Source: JBDSLU01 sp031407765 (GTDB lineage Bacteria > Acidobacteriota > Vicinamibacteria > Vicinamibacterales > Vicinamibacteraceae). Taken from it: 22,136 nt of DNA. The DNA is taken from positions 1 to 22,136 of the forward strand of contig JANOIR010000045.1 in assembly GCA_031407765.1 (NCBI GenBank). Reading direction: 5' to 3'. Positions 8,058 through 16,034 of this stretch are shown here, piece by piece. Both the position numbers and the translations under genes were made by a program. Within the stretch, counting starts at the first letter, position 1, and each line of letters starts with the position of its first letter. The notes under the pieces were generated by a model that saw only the letters and a list, made by a program, of their open reading frames with translations, was not told the origin of the DNA and did not search any database.

Positions 8058-8079
8058 GCGCAAGCGGCGGCGGTTGCGC
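8058..8079. other. Hairpin just upstream of the galactokinase start
   Basis: GCGCAA (8058-8063) and TTGCGC (8074-8079) form a perfect 6-bp stem around a 10-base GCGG-rich loop. They sit 15 bases upstream of the galactokinase ATG, in the 53-bp gap after the small proline-rich gene. It could be an operator, or an RNA hairpin near the ribosome-binding region, which would fit the missing Shine-Dalgarno. The stem is short and may be chance. Confidence 0.25.
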
Positions 8080-8096
8080 CATGCGCCGGCATCGGG

Positions 8097-8300
8097 CTAC
8101 ACCACGTAGGGACCGCGCCCACCCGGCTCGGACGGCGGATCCTGGACCGGAACGGGCGCGGGGTCGGTCGGCGGCGTCTCGGGCGCCTCGTCGTCCGGGG
8201 CTGGCGGAGCCCTCCGGTCGCGCGGCCGATCCGTGGGCCGCTCCTTCTCATCAGCCGGCGGGCTCGCCGGCGCGTCGAACGTCAGTTCCAACTGGGCCAT
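8097..8300 (-). CDS. Small proline- and acid-rich protein, unknown function
   Basis: A 67-residue protein beginning MAQLELTFDAPASPPADEKE and ending GRGPYVV. It is dominated by Pro, Asp, Glu and Arg, has no cysteine, no hydrophobic segment and no signal peptide, and is probably disordered. The start is credible: GGGAGAAGGC directly precedes the ATG at 8300. The gene lies 53 bp upstream of galactokinase on the same strand and could share its transcript, and it follows the 8452-10539 kinase after 151 bp. I recognise no family. The low-complexity composition means some risk that it is a chance ORF, but the ribosome site argues for a gene. Confidence 0.5.
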   Translation of the reverse strand: MAQLELTFDAPASPPADEKERPTDRPRDRRAPPAPDDEAPETPPTDPAPVPVQDPPSEPGGRGPYVV

Positions 8301-8340
8301 GCCTTCTCCCAGCGGCGGCGCCGCGCCTATGTGGGCACGC

Positions 8341-8364
8341 GCCGGCCGCTTTGCGGCAGCCGGC
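8341..8364 (-). terminator. Possible terminator hairpin downstream of the PAS-GAF hybrid kinase
   Basis: The sequence gccggccgc-ttt-gcggc(a)gccggc folds into a GC-rich stem with a 3-base loop and a small bulge, about 90 bases past the stop of the minus-strand kinase (8452). No T-run follows on the minus strand, so it is at best a weak intrinsic terminator or an mRNA-stabilising structure. Nothing else is evident in the 8301-8451 gap. Confidence 0.3.
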
Positions 8365-8451
8365 TACCTCCCGGACTGCCATGTCCATAGGTTGCAAGAT
8401 TCGTGACGCGGCGACCCGGCCGTGCGTGGATCGGGAGGCGTGCGGGCGGCG

Positions 8452-10539
8452 TCAGCCGGACGCACGGGCGCGGCGGACGAGCGTCGCGACCGAGGCCACG
8501 AGCTCGGCCGGATCGACCGGCTTCGACATGTGCATCTCGAAGCCGCTACGCAGGGCCCGGGCCCGATCCTGCGAGCGGGCGAACGCGGTCAACGCCGACG
8601 CCGGCAGCTCGCGGACGCGAGGGTTGGTCGAGGCGCGGACCCGGCCGATGAAATCGAAGCCGTCCATCTCGGGCATCCCGACGTCGACGATCAAAGCGTC
8701 CGGCTGGTCGACCGCCAGGTGATCGAGGGCAGCGATCGGAGAGGCGAAGGTCACGACCTGGGCTCCCGCCGTTTCGAGGACCACGCGAAGCAGCGTCAGC
8801 GCGTCCTCTTCGTCGTCGACGGCGACGACGCACACGCCGGTCAAATCGGCCAAGGAGGCGAGCGGCAGCGTGGGGGCGCTGCGCGGGTGCTCGCGCCGCG
8901 AGTCGGGGCCCCGCGCGTGCACGATCATCAGCGGCAGCCGCACGCGGAAGGTCGCCCCCTGATCGATGCCGGCGCTGGACGCCTCGACCGTCCCGCCGTG
9001 CATCTCCACGATGTGGTGCACGATCGACAAGCCGAGCCCGAGTCCGCCGGTCTTGCGCGTGATGCCGGCATCCGCCTGGCGGAACCGCTCGAATACATAG
9101 GGCAGGAAGTCCGGCGCGATGCCGGCCCCGGTGTCGCTGACCACCACTTCGATGTGCGAGTTCACCTGCTCCAGACGAACCTGGACGCGGCCGCCGCGGG
9201 GCGTGAACTTGACCGCGTTCGTCAGCAGGTTCCAGACGACCTGCTGCAGCCGGTCGGGATCGCCGGACACGGGGCCGGCGTTCGGGTCGAGGATGGTCTG
9301 GACGCGCACGCCTTTGGCATCGGCTGCCGGCTGCGTGGTGGCGACGGCGTTGTCGACCACCAGCGGCAGATGCACCGGCTGCACGTCGAGACGGATCTTG
9401 CCGGAAATGATCCGCGAGATGTCGAGGATGTCCTCGACGATCTGGGTCAGCCAGTTGGCGTTGCGCTCGAGCGTCTCGAGGCCGCGTGCCTGCTTCTCGC
9501 CCGACAGCATCCCGCTGCGCAGCAGGCGCGAGTAGCCGACGATGGCATTGAGCGGCGTGCGCAGCTCGTGCGACAGCACGGCGAGGAACTCGTCCTTCAT
9601 CCGGTTGGCGTCGCGGGCCTCGATCAGCAGCCGCGCGTTCTCGAGCGCGAGCGCGGCCCACCCGGCGATGCCCTCGGCCAGCCGCTCGTGCCGTTCGGTG
9701 AAGACGCCGACTTTGGAGTGCCCGAAGAACAGCCCGCCGATGACTGTCCCGTGCGTGCCCCTGACCGGCACCGCGAGATAGCTGCGGAGCGGCAGGTGGC
9801 CGAGCGGAAGGCCATCGTGCGGCGGGTTCCGACCGAACCGGGGATCGGCGGTGACGTCATCGAGGCGGACCGATCCCTCGCCGCGAAAGGTCGGTGCGAC
9901 GATATCCGTCGCGCGCGGGTGCGGAAGCCTCGCCAATGCCTCCTTGGGCGCGCCCGACAAGGCGTACAGCATGTAGACGTCGCCCAACTCGGTGTCACGC
10001 GCGTTGTAGAAGAAGGCGCCGAACTCGGCGTGCGTCAGCTCGCGCGCGGTATCGGTCACCTTCTGCACGATGACGTCAGGATCGAGCGACGAGGCTACGG
10101 TGGCGCCGACCTCCGACAGCCTCCGGGTGATGTCGGCGGACTCGCGCGCGGCCGCACGCAGGCGCACCTCCTCGGTGACGTCGCGAGCGATCTTCGAGGC
10201 ACCGATGACGGTGCCGGTGTCGTCGTAAATCGGCGACACGGTGAGCGAGATCGTCACGAAGCTGCCGTCCTTGTGCTGCCGGACGGTCTCGTAGTGCGTC
10301 ACCGAGCGGCCAGCGCGGACGGTCGACAGGACGGCGTCCTCCTCGGCCTGCCGGTCCGCGGGGATGATCATGCGGATCGAGCGGCCGACGGCCTCCGCCG
10401 CCGTATAGCCGAACATCCGCTCGGCGGCCCGGTTCCACGAGACGATCGTGCTGTTGAGGTCCTTGCTGACGATGGCGTCGTCGGAGAACTCGACGACTTT
10501 CGCCAGGTGGCCTAACGCCAGATCGGGGAGCTGACTCAT
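8452..10539 (-). CDS. Soluble hybrid histidine kinase (PAS-GAF-HK-REC)
   Basis: A 695-residue protein without TM segments. Domains in order: PAS about 12-125 (FSDDAIVSKDLNSTIVSWN, FGYTAAE, then RQHKDGSFVTI and GASKIARDVTEE), GAF about 150-300 (including RSYLAVPVRG and GGLFFGHSKVGVFTERHE), phosphoacceptor helix with SHELRTPLNAIVGYSRLL (His324), ATPase (NLLTNAVKFTPRGG, DTGAGIA, GGLGLGLSIVHHIVE), and receiver about 572-690 (VVAVDDEED, Asp619 in LIVDVGMPEMDG, MSKPVDP). The start is placed at ATG 10539 because the PAS domain begins shortly after it; no clear Shine-Dalgarno is seen. A GTG at 10620 would add 27 residues with no homology-like content. It is followed by the small proline-rich gene and preceded by the DUF892 gene 119 bp upstream, both on the minus strand. 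No response-regulator gene is adjacent, so its output is unknown. Confidence 0.93.
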   Translation of the reverse strand: MSQLPDLALGHLAKVVEFSDDAIVSKDLNSTIVSWNRAAERMFGYTAAEAVGRSIRMIIPADRQAEEDAVLSTVRAGRSVTHYETVRQHKDGSFVTISLTVSPIYDDTGTVIGASKIARDVTEEVRLRAAARESADITRRLSEVGATVASSLDPDVIVQKVTDTARELTHAEFGAFFYNARDTELGDVYMLYALSGAPKEALARLPHPRATDIVAPTFRGEGSVRLDDVTADPRFGRNPPHDGLPLGHLPLRSYLAVPVRGTHGTVIGGLFFGHSKVGVFTERHERLAEGIAGWAALALENARLLIEARDANRMKDEFLAVLSHELRTPLNAIVGYSRLLRSGMLSGEKQARGLETLERNANWLTQIVEDILDISRIISGKIRLDVQPVHLPLVVDNAVATTQPAADAKGVRVQTILDPNAGPVSGDPDRLQQVVWNLLTNAVKFTPRGGRVQVRLEQVNSHIEVVVSDTGAGIAPDFLPYVFERFRQADAGITRKTGGLGLGLSIVHHIVEMHGGTVEASSAGIDQGATFRVRLPLMIVHARGPDSRREHPRSAPTLPLASLADLTGVCVVAVDDEEDALTLLRVVLETAGAQVVTFASPIAALDHLAVDQPDALIVDVGMPEMDGFDFIGRVRASTNPRVRELPASALTAFARSQDRARALRSGFEMHMSKPVDPAELVASVATLVRRARASG

Positions 10540-10658
10540 GCCGCGAAGGAATCTGAGCGCTGGTGCACAGGGTATCCGATCCCGGCGGGGTGGGGCCACG
10601 TCGACCCACGTGCGGTGCACGCAGCTCGACCGTCCCCACCTCGCTCACCGTCGGCGTA

Positions 10659-11324
10659 TCAGCGGCGGCCGGATGCCTTCTTGGCGGCACCGCTGGAGCC
10701 GCGACCCGCCCCCGCCGCCTTGGTGGCTCCACCCGACTTGGCCGAGCCCACGGCCTTGGAGCCCACGGCCTTGATGGGCGCCCGCACCGGGCGGGCCGGC
10801 GTGTCGTCCTCTTCCGCCTCCGGATGGGCAGCGCTGGCGGCTTCTTGATTGATGCCGCCTTCCGCCAGCCCCGACAACTTCACGTCGGCCGCCTTCTCCT
10901 CATCGAGGATCTGCTGCAGCAGGTCGGCGGCGGCGTCGTGGCCCAACGCCTTGGCCCACGCGACGAGCGTGCCGTAGGCCGCCATCTCGTAGTGCTCGGC
11001 GCGCTGGCCGGAGGCGATGAGGCAGGCGTCCATCGTTGCGTCGTCGAAGTCCTCCTCCATCACCCCTTTGCCTTCCTCGATGATCCCGGCGATCCCGTCG
11101 CAGTGCTTGCCGCGGACCTTCTCGTCGAGGCTGGCGAAGACGTCCTCGAGCTTCGAGATCTGCCCCTGCGTCTCTTCGCGGTGAGTGATGAAGGCCTGCT
11201 TCAGTTCGGGTGAGCTGGCCTTCTTGGCCAGCTTGGGAAGGGCCTTCAGCAGTTGCTTCTCGGCGTCGTAGGCGTCGCGCAGCTCGTCGATGAACGCGTC
11301 GTGGAGGGTTCCAGCTTCAGCCAT
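10659..11324 (-). CDS. Ferritin-like DUF892 (YciE/YciF family) protein with a basic histone-like tail
   Basis: A 221-residue protein. Residues 1 to about 160 match the DUF892/YciE-YciF four-helix ferritin-like family: LHDAFIDELRDAYDAEKQLL, HREETQGQISKLEDVF, ASGQRAEHYEMAAYGTL and ILDEEKAADVKLSGLAE, with the Glu and His residues typical of the family's di-metal site. From about residue 165 the protein changes to a low-complexity tail rich in Lys, Ala, Gly, Ser and Arg, ending AAKKASGRR. That tail resembles histone H1 or Dps-type DNA-binding tails. The ATG at 11324 has AAGGAG about 12 bases upstream. It directly follows the catalase gene on the same strand, with a strong stem-loop in the 62-bp gap, suggesting a shared stress regulon. 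YciE/YciF-like proteins are associated with stress responses; the biochemical role is not settled. DNA binding by the tail is my inference. Confidence 0.88.
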   Translation of the reverse strand: MAEAGTLHDAFIDELRDAYDAEKQLLKALPKLAKKASSPELKQAFITHREETQGQISKLEDVFASLDEKVRGKHCDGIAGIIEEGKGVMEEDFDDATMDACLIASGQRAEHYEMAAYGTLVAWAKALGHDAAADLLQQILDEEKAADVKLSGLAEGGINQEAASAAHPEAEEDDTPARPVRAPIKAVGSKAVGSAKSGGATKAAGAGRGSSGAAKKASGRR

Positions 11325-11356
11325 GATCGTGTGCTCCTTGTGTCGGTGGTGTCTGG

Positions 11357-11397
11357 CGCGCGTCGCTAGTGGCCTGTATCAGGCCACTAGACGCGCG
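11357..11397. terminator. Strong stem-loop spanning the catalase stop codon
   Basis: CTAGTGGCCTG (11366-11376), loop TAT (11377-11379) and CAGGCCACTAG (11380-11390) form a perfect 11-bp stem. It is extended by CGCGCGT (11357-11363) pairing with ACGCGCG (11391-11397), with a 2-base bulge, giving 18 bp in total. The catalase stop codon is inside the stem (11387-11389). No T-run follows on the minus strand, and the Shine-Dalgarno of the DUF892 gene lies just beyond. It could be a partial terminator, a transcript-processing or stabilising element between the two genes, or a protein-binding palindrome. Confidence 0.6.
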
Positions 11398-13780
11398 GGG
11401 GATCGGTTTCGCGCTCGAAGTGGCGGTGCTTCGCCAGCGCGGTCAGGAAGGTGTCGACGATCGCCTCGCCGGCCTCGCCGGTGAGAAGGCCAGGATCGGA
11501 CGTGCCGTCCGGCAGCGCGTCCGGGATGCCGGCCGCCCGCAGCACGGCGAGCGCCGCCCCTGCTGCGAGGATCGGCTTGCAGTGGCGGTACTGGTCCTTC
11601 ATGAACTCCAGCACAGGCCCGGCCGCGGCCAACGTGCGCGCGGCCTGTTCGCCGTCGGGGATCGCGACGGCGTCGTAGAGGACCGCTGGCGTCGCCTCGA
11701 AGGACGTGTCGACCTCGAGCGGCTCACCCGACAGCGGCTCGACCCCACCGAGCGACAGGCCGACGATTCGCGGCACGGCGCCTTCGATGGTCAGTCGCTT
11801 GGCCAGGGCCTGCACGGCGACGCCGTCGCAGCCGTCGGCCACCAGGATGGCGACGCGGCGCGTCTGCACGCCCGTCGAGCCGGGCCGCGCGAACAGCGAC
11901 AAGGTCGGTGACACGGCCACCTCGGGCGTCACGTCCTGCGGGCGGACCTTCGGCATCGGCGGCGGCAGGTCACGGATGCCGAGGCCCTTGGCCACGGCCT
12001 GGGCCAGCTCGGGTGCGACGTTGAGCAGCCCGGACACCATCCGCTCGCGGATCGCCGGCGTCTGCACCTTCGAGAGCTCGAAGCGGAACGCCTTGATGAT
12101 GTGCGCCTTCTCGATCGGCGTCTGGCTGTTCCAGAAGAGCCGCGCCTGCGTGTAGTGGTCGGCGAAGCGCTCCGCCTTGCCGCGCACCTTGTGATCGCCC
12201 GCCTCGCGCGGCTCCGGGAACGACACGAAGCCCGTTGTGCCGGCCTGGAACGGACAGCCGCCGCCGAGAGAGTTCGGCTCGTAGGACACGCGGCCGCGGT
12301 TGATCGCCTGGCGGTGCATCCCGTCGCGCTGGTTGTTGTGGACCGGCGCAATCGGCGCGTTGATCGGAATCTCGTGGAAGTTGGCGCCGCCGAGCCGCGA
12401 GATTTGCGTATCGACGTAGGAGTGAATGCGGCCCGCCAGCAGCGGATCGTTGCTGAAATCGACGCCGGGCACGACATGCGCGACGCAGAACGCCACCTGC
12501 TCGGTCTCGGCGAAGAAGTTGTCGGGGTTGCGGTTCAGGACGAGCTTGCCGACCGGGAACACCGGCACCAGTTCCTCCGGCACGATCTTCGTCGCGTCGA
12601 GGACGTCGAAGGTGAAACCCTCGGCCTGCTCCTCGGTGAAGATCTGCACGCCCAGCTCCCATTCGGGATAGGCGCCCGCCTCGATCGCTTCCCACAAGTC
12701 GCGACGATGGAAGTCCGGGTCGGCGCCGGAGATCTTCACCGCCTCGTCCCACACCAGCGAGTGCGTTCCCGCGACGGGGTTCCAGTGGAACTTGACGAAG
12801 TGGGACGCGCCGGCGGCGTTGACCAACCGGTAGGTGTGCACGCCGAACCCCTGCATCGTCCGATAGCTGCGGGGAATGGCGCGATCCGACATCGCCCACA
12901 TCAGCATGTGGGTGATCTCGGGCATCAACGAGGCGAAATCCCAGAAGGTGTCGTGCGCCGACCCCGCCTGCGGCATCGCGAAATGCGGCTCGGGCTTGGC
13001 GGCATGGACGAGGTCGGGGAACTTCATCGCGTCCTGGATGAAGAACACCGGAATGTTGTTGCCGACCAGGTCCCAGTTGCCCTCGTCCGTGTAGAACTTC
13101 ACGGCGAAGCCGCGCACGTCGCGGGCGGTGTCGGTGGAGCCGCGCTCGCCGAGGACGGTCGAGAAGCGCACGAACACCGGCGTCTGCTTGCCGGCCTCAC
13201 TGAAAATCGACGCCCGGGTGTATTGCGACAACGACTTGTAGCACTCGAAGTAGCCGTGCGCCGCGGAGCCGCGGGCATGGACGATGCGCTCCGGGATCCG
13301 CTCGTGATCGAAGTGGGTGATCTTCTCGCGGAGGATGAAGTCCTCGAGCAGCGTCGGCCCGCGCAACCCCGCCTTCAGCGAGTGCTGGTTGTCGGCAACC
13401 GGCACCCCATGGTTCGTGGTGAGCGCCCGCGCGGTCGAGTCCACGCGCACCCGATCGAGCGGGCGGACGAGCGGGTTCTGGCCGATGTTCGGCGAGCCGC
13501 TACCCGTCTTCTCGTTGCCGTTCGCCTCGGAAACCGTGCTCGCACCGACGATGGGATCGGCAGGCTTGACCGAAGGCCCGGCTGGCGGCGCGGTCGCGGC
13601 CCGCGGATCGTATTCGCTGGCCTTGTTCGGATTGAACGGGAACGCCGCCGCGAGATCGCCGGTGGCGGCGACCTTCTCGGCCAGGACGTCATCGCTCGAT
13701 GGTCCCTGGGACTGCGCCGGCCCGCCGACGGTAGGGCGGCTACCGCGGACGTCGCGCGCGGGGGGCTGCTGTTTGCTCAT
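11387..13780 (-). CDS. katE: Large-subunit (HPII-type) heme catalase
   Basis: A 797-residue monofunctional catalase that converts hydrogen peroxide to water and oxygen; the length fits clade 2 large-subunit enzymes such as E. coli HPII. A disordered N-terminal extension occupies about residues 1-110. The catalase core has the distal His (His175 in ARGSAAHGYFE), VRFSTVLGERGSTDTARDVR, the Asn pair in LVGNNIPVFFIQD, and the proximal heme ligand region GRIHSYVDTQISRLGG (Arg451, Tyr455). The C-terminal flavodoxin/class I amidotransferase-like domain of the large subunits starts near residue 645 (RRVAILVADGCDG). By my recalled alignment, the position of HPII His392, which cross-links to the heme-ligand Tyr, is Cys432 here (AFCVAHVVPG), so that bond would be absent. 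The ATG at 13780 is chosen because MSKQQPP resembles family N-termini; its ribosome site is weak, and an ATG 21 codons upstream is possible. It sits 251 bp downstream of the TonB receptor and upstream of the DUF892 gene. Confidence 0.96.
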   Translation of the reverse strand: MSKQQPPARDVRGSRPTVGGPAQSQGPSSDDVLAEKVAATGDLAAAFPFNPNKASEYDPRAATAPPAGPSVKPADPIVGASTVSEANGNEKTGSGSPNIGQNPLVRPLDRVRVDSTARALTTNHGVPVADNQHSLKAGLRGPTLLEDFILREKITHFDHERIPERIVHARGSAAHGYFECYKSLSQYTRASIFSEAGKQTPVFVRFSTVLGERGSTDTARDVRGFAVKFYTDEGNWDLVGNNIPVFFIQDAMKFPDLVHAAKPEPHFAMPQAGSAHDTFWDFASLMPEITHMLMWAMSDRAIPRSYRTMQGFGVHTYRLVNAAGASHFVKFHWNPVAGTHSLVWDEAVKISGADPDFHRRDLWEAIEAGAYPEWELGVQIFTEEQAEGFTFDVLDATKIVPEELVPVFPVGKLVLNRNPDNFFAETEQVAFCVAHVVPGVDFSNDPLLAGRIHSYVDTQISRLGGANFHEIPINAPIAPVHNNQRDGMHRQAINRGRVSYEPNSLGGGCPFQAGTTGFVSFPEPREAGDHKVRGKAERFADHYTQARLFWNSQTPIEKAHIIKAFRFELSKVQTPAIRERMVSGLLNVAPELAQAVAKGLGIRDLPPPMPKVRPQDVTPEVAVSPTLSLFARPGSTGVQTRRVAILVADGCDGVAVQALAKRLTIEGAVPRIVGLSLGGVEPLSGEPLEVDTSFEATPAVLYDAVAIPDGEQAARTLAAAGPVLEFMKDQYRHCKPILAAGAALAVLRAAGIPDALPDGTSDPGLLTGEAGEAIVDTFLTALAKHRHFERETDPPRV

Positions 13781-14031
13781 GCTCGCGGGTGCAGAGCATG
13801 TGCCGTGCCACCTGGAGAACATGCCGCCACGCGAACCGTTGCGCCGGATTTCCGGACTCGCTGCGAGCGAAGCCACCCGCGACGCGTCCGGTGGGCAACC
13901 CGCGTCACAGGAAGGGCAACGGCCTGCACGTACTGGCGGGCCGAGGGGCGTCAGGGATCGCCCTAGCGTCCGGCCCGCGTGATTCGCGACAAGACTCCCG
14001 GGCGGGGTATCCCGGCTGCTGCGTGGCTCAC
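13781..14031. other. Intergenic region upstream of the catalase gene
   Basis: A 251-bp non-coding gap between the stop of the TonB-dependent receptor (14032) and the catalase start, both on the minus strand. It must contain the catalase promoter. A small hairpin, tcgct-gcg-agcga, lies near 13858-13870. I could not identify convincing promoter boxes or an OxyR/PerR-type site by eye. The gap argues that catalase is not simply co-transcribed with the receptor. Confidence 0.4.
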
Positions 14032-16026
14032 TTAGAAGCGGACGGTCGCGCGCAAGGAAACGCTGCGGCCGTCCTGCGGAATCGCGTCCTGCCGGAACTC
14101 GAAGCCGACCGGGTGTCCGTACTCGCGATCGAACAGATTGCCGACGTGGCCGGCGAGGGTGAGGTTGCGCCCCACAGGCCTGTAAGTCAGGTGGAGGTTC
14201 GTCAGCCAGCCGCCGTCGACGGTTGTGCCCTGCGACGTGAGGCGCGACCCGACGTACTGCGACTCGGTTGCCAGCGTCAGATTGCGGGACCACGCGGGCA
14301 CCGCGAGGTGCAGGAGTCCCAGCTCACGCGGCGAGTTCGACAGCTCGGTGCCGGCGAGCCGGTCCTGCGTGCGCTGCACCACGAAGCTGGCGCGGGCCAG
14401 GATGCCGTTCGGCCAGCGCCGCTCGCCTTCGACCTCCACGCCGCGCGATCGGGTCTGCTCGCGGTTTTCGAAGAAGAACGGGTCGAGCTGGCTCTGGGAG
14501 ATCAAGTTCCGCGCCAGCGTCACGTAGCCGGTCGCCGTGAGACGCAGGCTGCCGCCGACGTACTGCTCGTAGACGACCTCCGTCGTCCGCAGCCGCTCCG
14601 GCCGCAGCGTCCGGCCCGACGGGTCCGGGTAGTAGTAGGTCTCGTAGACGGTCGGGGCGCGGTAGGCCTCGCCGTAGAGCGCCTTGAACGCGGTGTCGGC
14701 GTCGGTGCGATAGACGAGGCCCGCCCGCGGCGTCGCGGTCCCGCCGATCATGCTCCACCAGTCGTAGCGACCCCCGACCGTCGCGGTCAGCCGACGGTGG
14801 AGCTGGATCTCGTCCTGCCCATAGATGGCGAACTGGTTCGACGTGTAACGGGCGTCGACGGTCACGAGGTAGGGATCGGTGTACGCGTTGCCCTGGTCCT
14901 GGCGCAGGTTCCGCCGGTACTCGATTCCGGTCGCCACCTGATGCCGCGTGCCCAGGCGGCGGTTGGCCGTCGCCTCGCCCCCGATCCAGACGCCGTCGGC
15001 AGTATCGCGCGTGTCGGCTGGCCCCTGCTCCTCGTCGAGCAGGTACGACCCGCGGTAGCCGCTGTAGTCGGCGAAGCCGCGTGCCGTCAACGCGGCGCCG
15101 CGGAATGCGCCCGTTACGGCCGCATCGACCCAGGCCCGAGAGTCGGTCGTGTGCGTCCCGACGTCGCCCAGCACCGTCTCCCAGGCACCGGTAGGGACGT
15201 ACTTGAGGCGGCTGTCGAACGCGCCCTGCAGCGTGAAGCGACCGCGCCCGACCGAGCCGAACAGGCTCGTGGCGCGTTCGCCGTCGGCGCCGCGGCTCAG
15301 GCCGAAGCCGGTCGACGCATCGTCGTACTGCGGGAAGTAGAGCAGCTCTTGACCGTGGGTCGTGTTGTACGACATCGACAGCAGCGAGTCGACCCCCGCC
15401 GTCGAGCGGTGCCCGTAGGTGGTGCGAGCGCGGTAGGTATGGTTGCTCCCGACTTCGAACGACGCCTCGGTGCCGCCGAACCCGCCGCCCGGCCGCACGA
15501 TGACGTTGATCACGGCAAAGAAGGCGCTGGTGCCGTAGAGCGCCGATCCCGGACCGCGGATGACCTCGATGCGATCGACGAGCGCCAGGTCGATCGGGAA
15601 GTCCAGGCCGACGGGCGCCTGGTCGTAGATGTTGTCGTTGTAGCGATGGCCGTTGATCAGCAGCAGGATCCGGTTGTTGTAGTCGCTCGGCCGCCCGAAC
15701 CCGCGCACGCCGACGTAGCTGTAGTTGCGGTCGTTGGTGGTGTAGAAGCCACGGACGCCGTTGAGGGCATCGGCCATCGTCGTCCAGCCGAAGGTGCGGA
15801 TGTCCTCGGCGGTCAGGATCGTCACCGACGAGGGCGCTTCGGTCACCCGCTGCTGGCGCTTGGCGGCGCCGAACACCGTGTCCACCTCGACCGACATCAG
15901 GTCCTCGAGGCTCTTGTCCGCCAGGCCACCGGGCGGATCGGCCGGGGCGGGCTGGGCGTGCACGCGGGCGGCAGCGCCGGCGAGAACCGTGAGCAACAGG
16001 AGCGTGGTGGGAATAGTGGTTCGCAT
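14032..16026 (-). CDS. TonB-dependent outer-membrane receptor
   Basis: A 664-residue outer-membrane beta-barrel receptor. Residues 1-24 are a signal peptide (hydrophobic TLLLLTVLAGAAA, cleavage after VHA). The mature N-terminus has DLMSVEVDTVFGAAKRQQRV, then a plug domain of about 115 residues: APSSVTILTAEDIRTFGW, VGVRGFG, ILLLINGHRYNDNIY, ALVDRIEVIRGPGSALYGTS and INVIV. The remainder is a barrel with alternating aromatic and polar strands (EAYRAPTVYETYYYPDPSG, GNLFDREYGHPVGF) ending in the C-terminal Phe of ATVRF. The start ATG at 16026 is preceded by AGGA, which overlaps the stop codon region of the upstream YfiR-family gene. The 8-bp gap shows a two-gene operon. No siderophore or sugar gene is adjacent, so the ligand is unknown. 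The pairing with YfiR and the divergent CHASE8 kinase suggests a role in signalling as well as, or instead of, uptake. Confidence 0.94.
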   Translation of the reverse strand: MRTTIPTTLLLLTVLAGAAARVHAQPAPADPPGGLADKSLEDLMSVEVDTVFGAAKRQQRVTEAPSSVTILTAEDIRTFGWTTMADALNGVRGFYTTNDRNYSYVGVRGFGRPSDYNNRILLLINGHRYNDNIYDQAPVGLDFPIDLALVDRIEVIRGPGSALYGTSAFFAVINVIVRPGGGFGGTEASFEVGSNHTYRARTTYGHRSTAGVDSLLSMSYNTTHGQELLYFPQYDDASTGFGLSRGADGERATSLFGSVGRGRFTLQGAFDSRLKYVPTGAWETVLGDVGTHTTDSRAWVDAAVTGAFRGAALTARGFADYSGYRGSYLLDEEQGPADTRDTADGVWIGGEATANRRLGTRHQVATGIEYRRNLRQDQGNAYTDPYLVTVDARYTSNQFAIYGQDEIQLHRRLTATVGGRYDWWSMIGGTATPRAGLVYRTDADTAFKALYGEAYRAPTVYETYYYPDPSGRTLRPERLRTTEVVYEQYVGGSLRLTATGYVTLARNLISQSQLDPFFFENREQTRSRGVEVEGERRWPNGILARASFVVQRTQDRLAGTELSNSPRELGLLHLAVPAWSRNLTLATESQYVGSRLTSQGTTVDGGWLTNLHLTYRPVGRNLTLAGHVGNLFDREYGHPVGFEFRQDAIPQDGRSVSLRATVRF

Positions 16027-16034
16027 GGGGTGTC

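Noticed and set aside
8422..10515. A 697-codon plus-strand ORF opposite the PAS-GAF kinase
   Set aside because: It mirrors the kinase codons (typical antisense Asp/Arg/His-rich text such as RREHPRS or HGEELVL) and has no domain; high GC suppresses stops.
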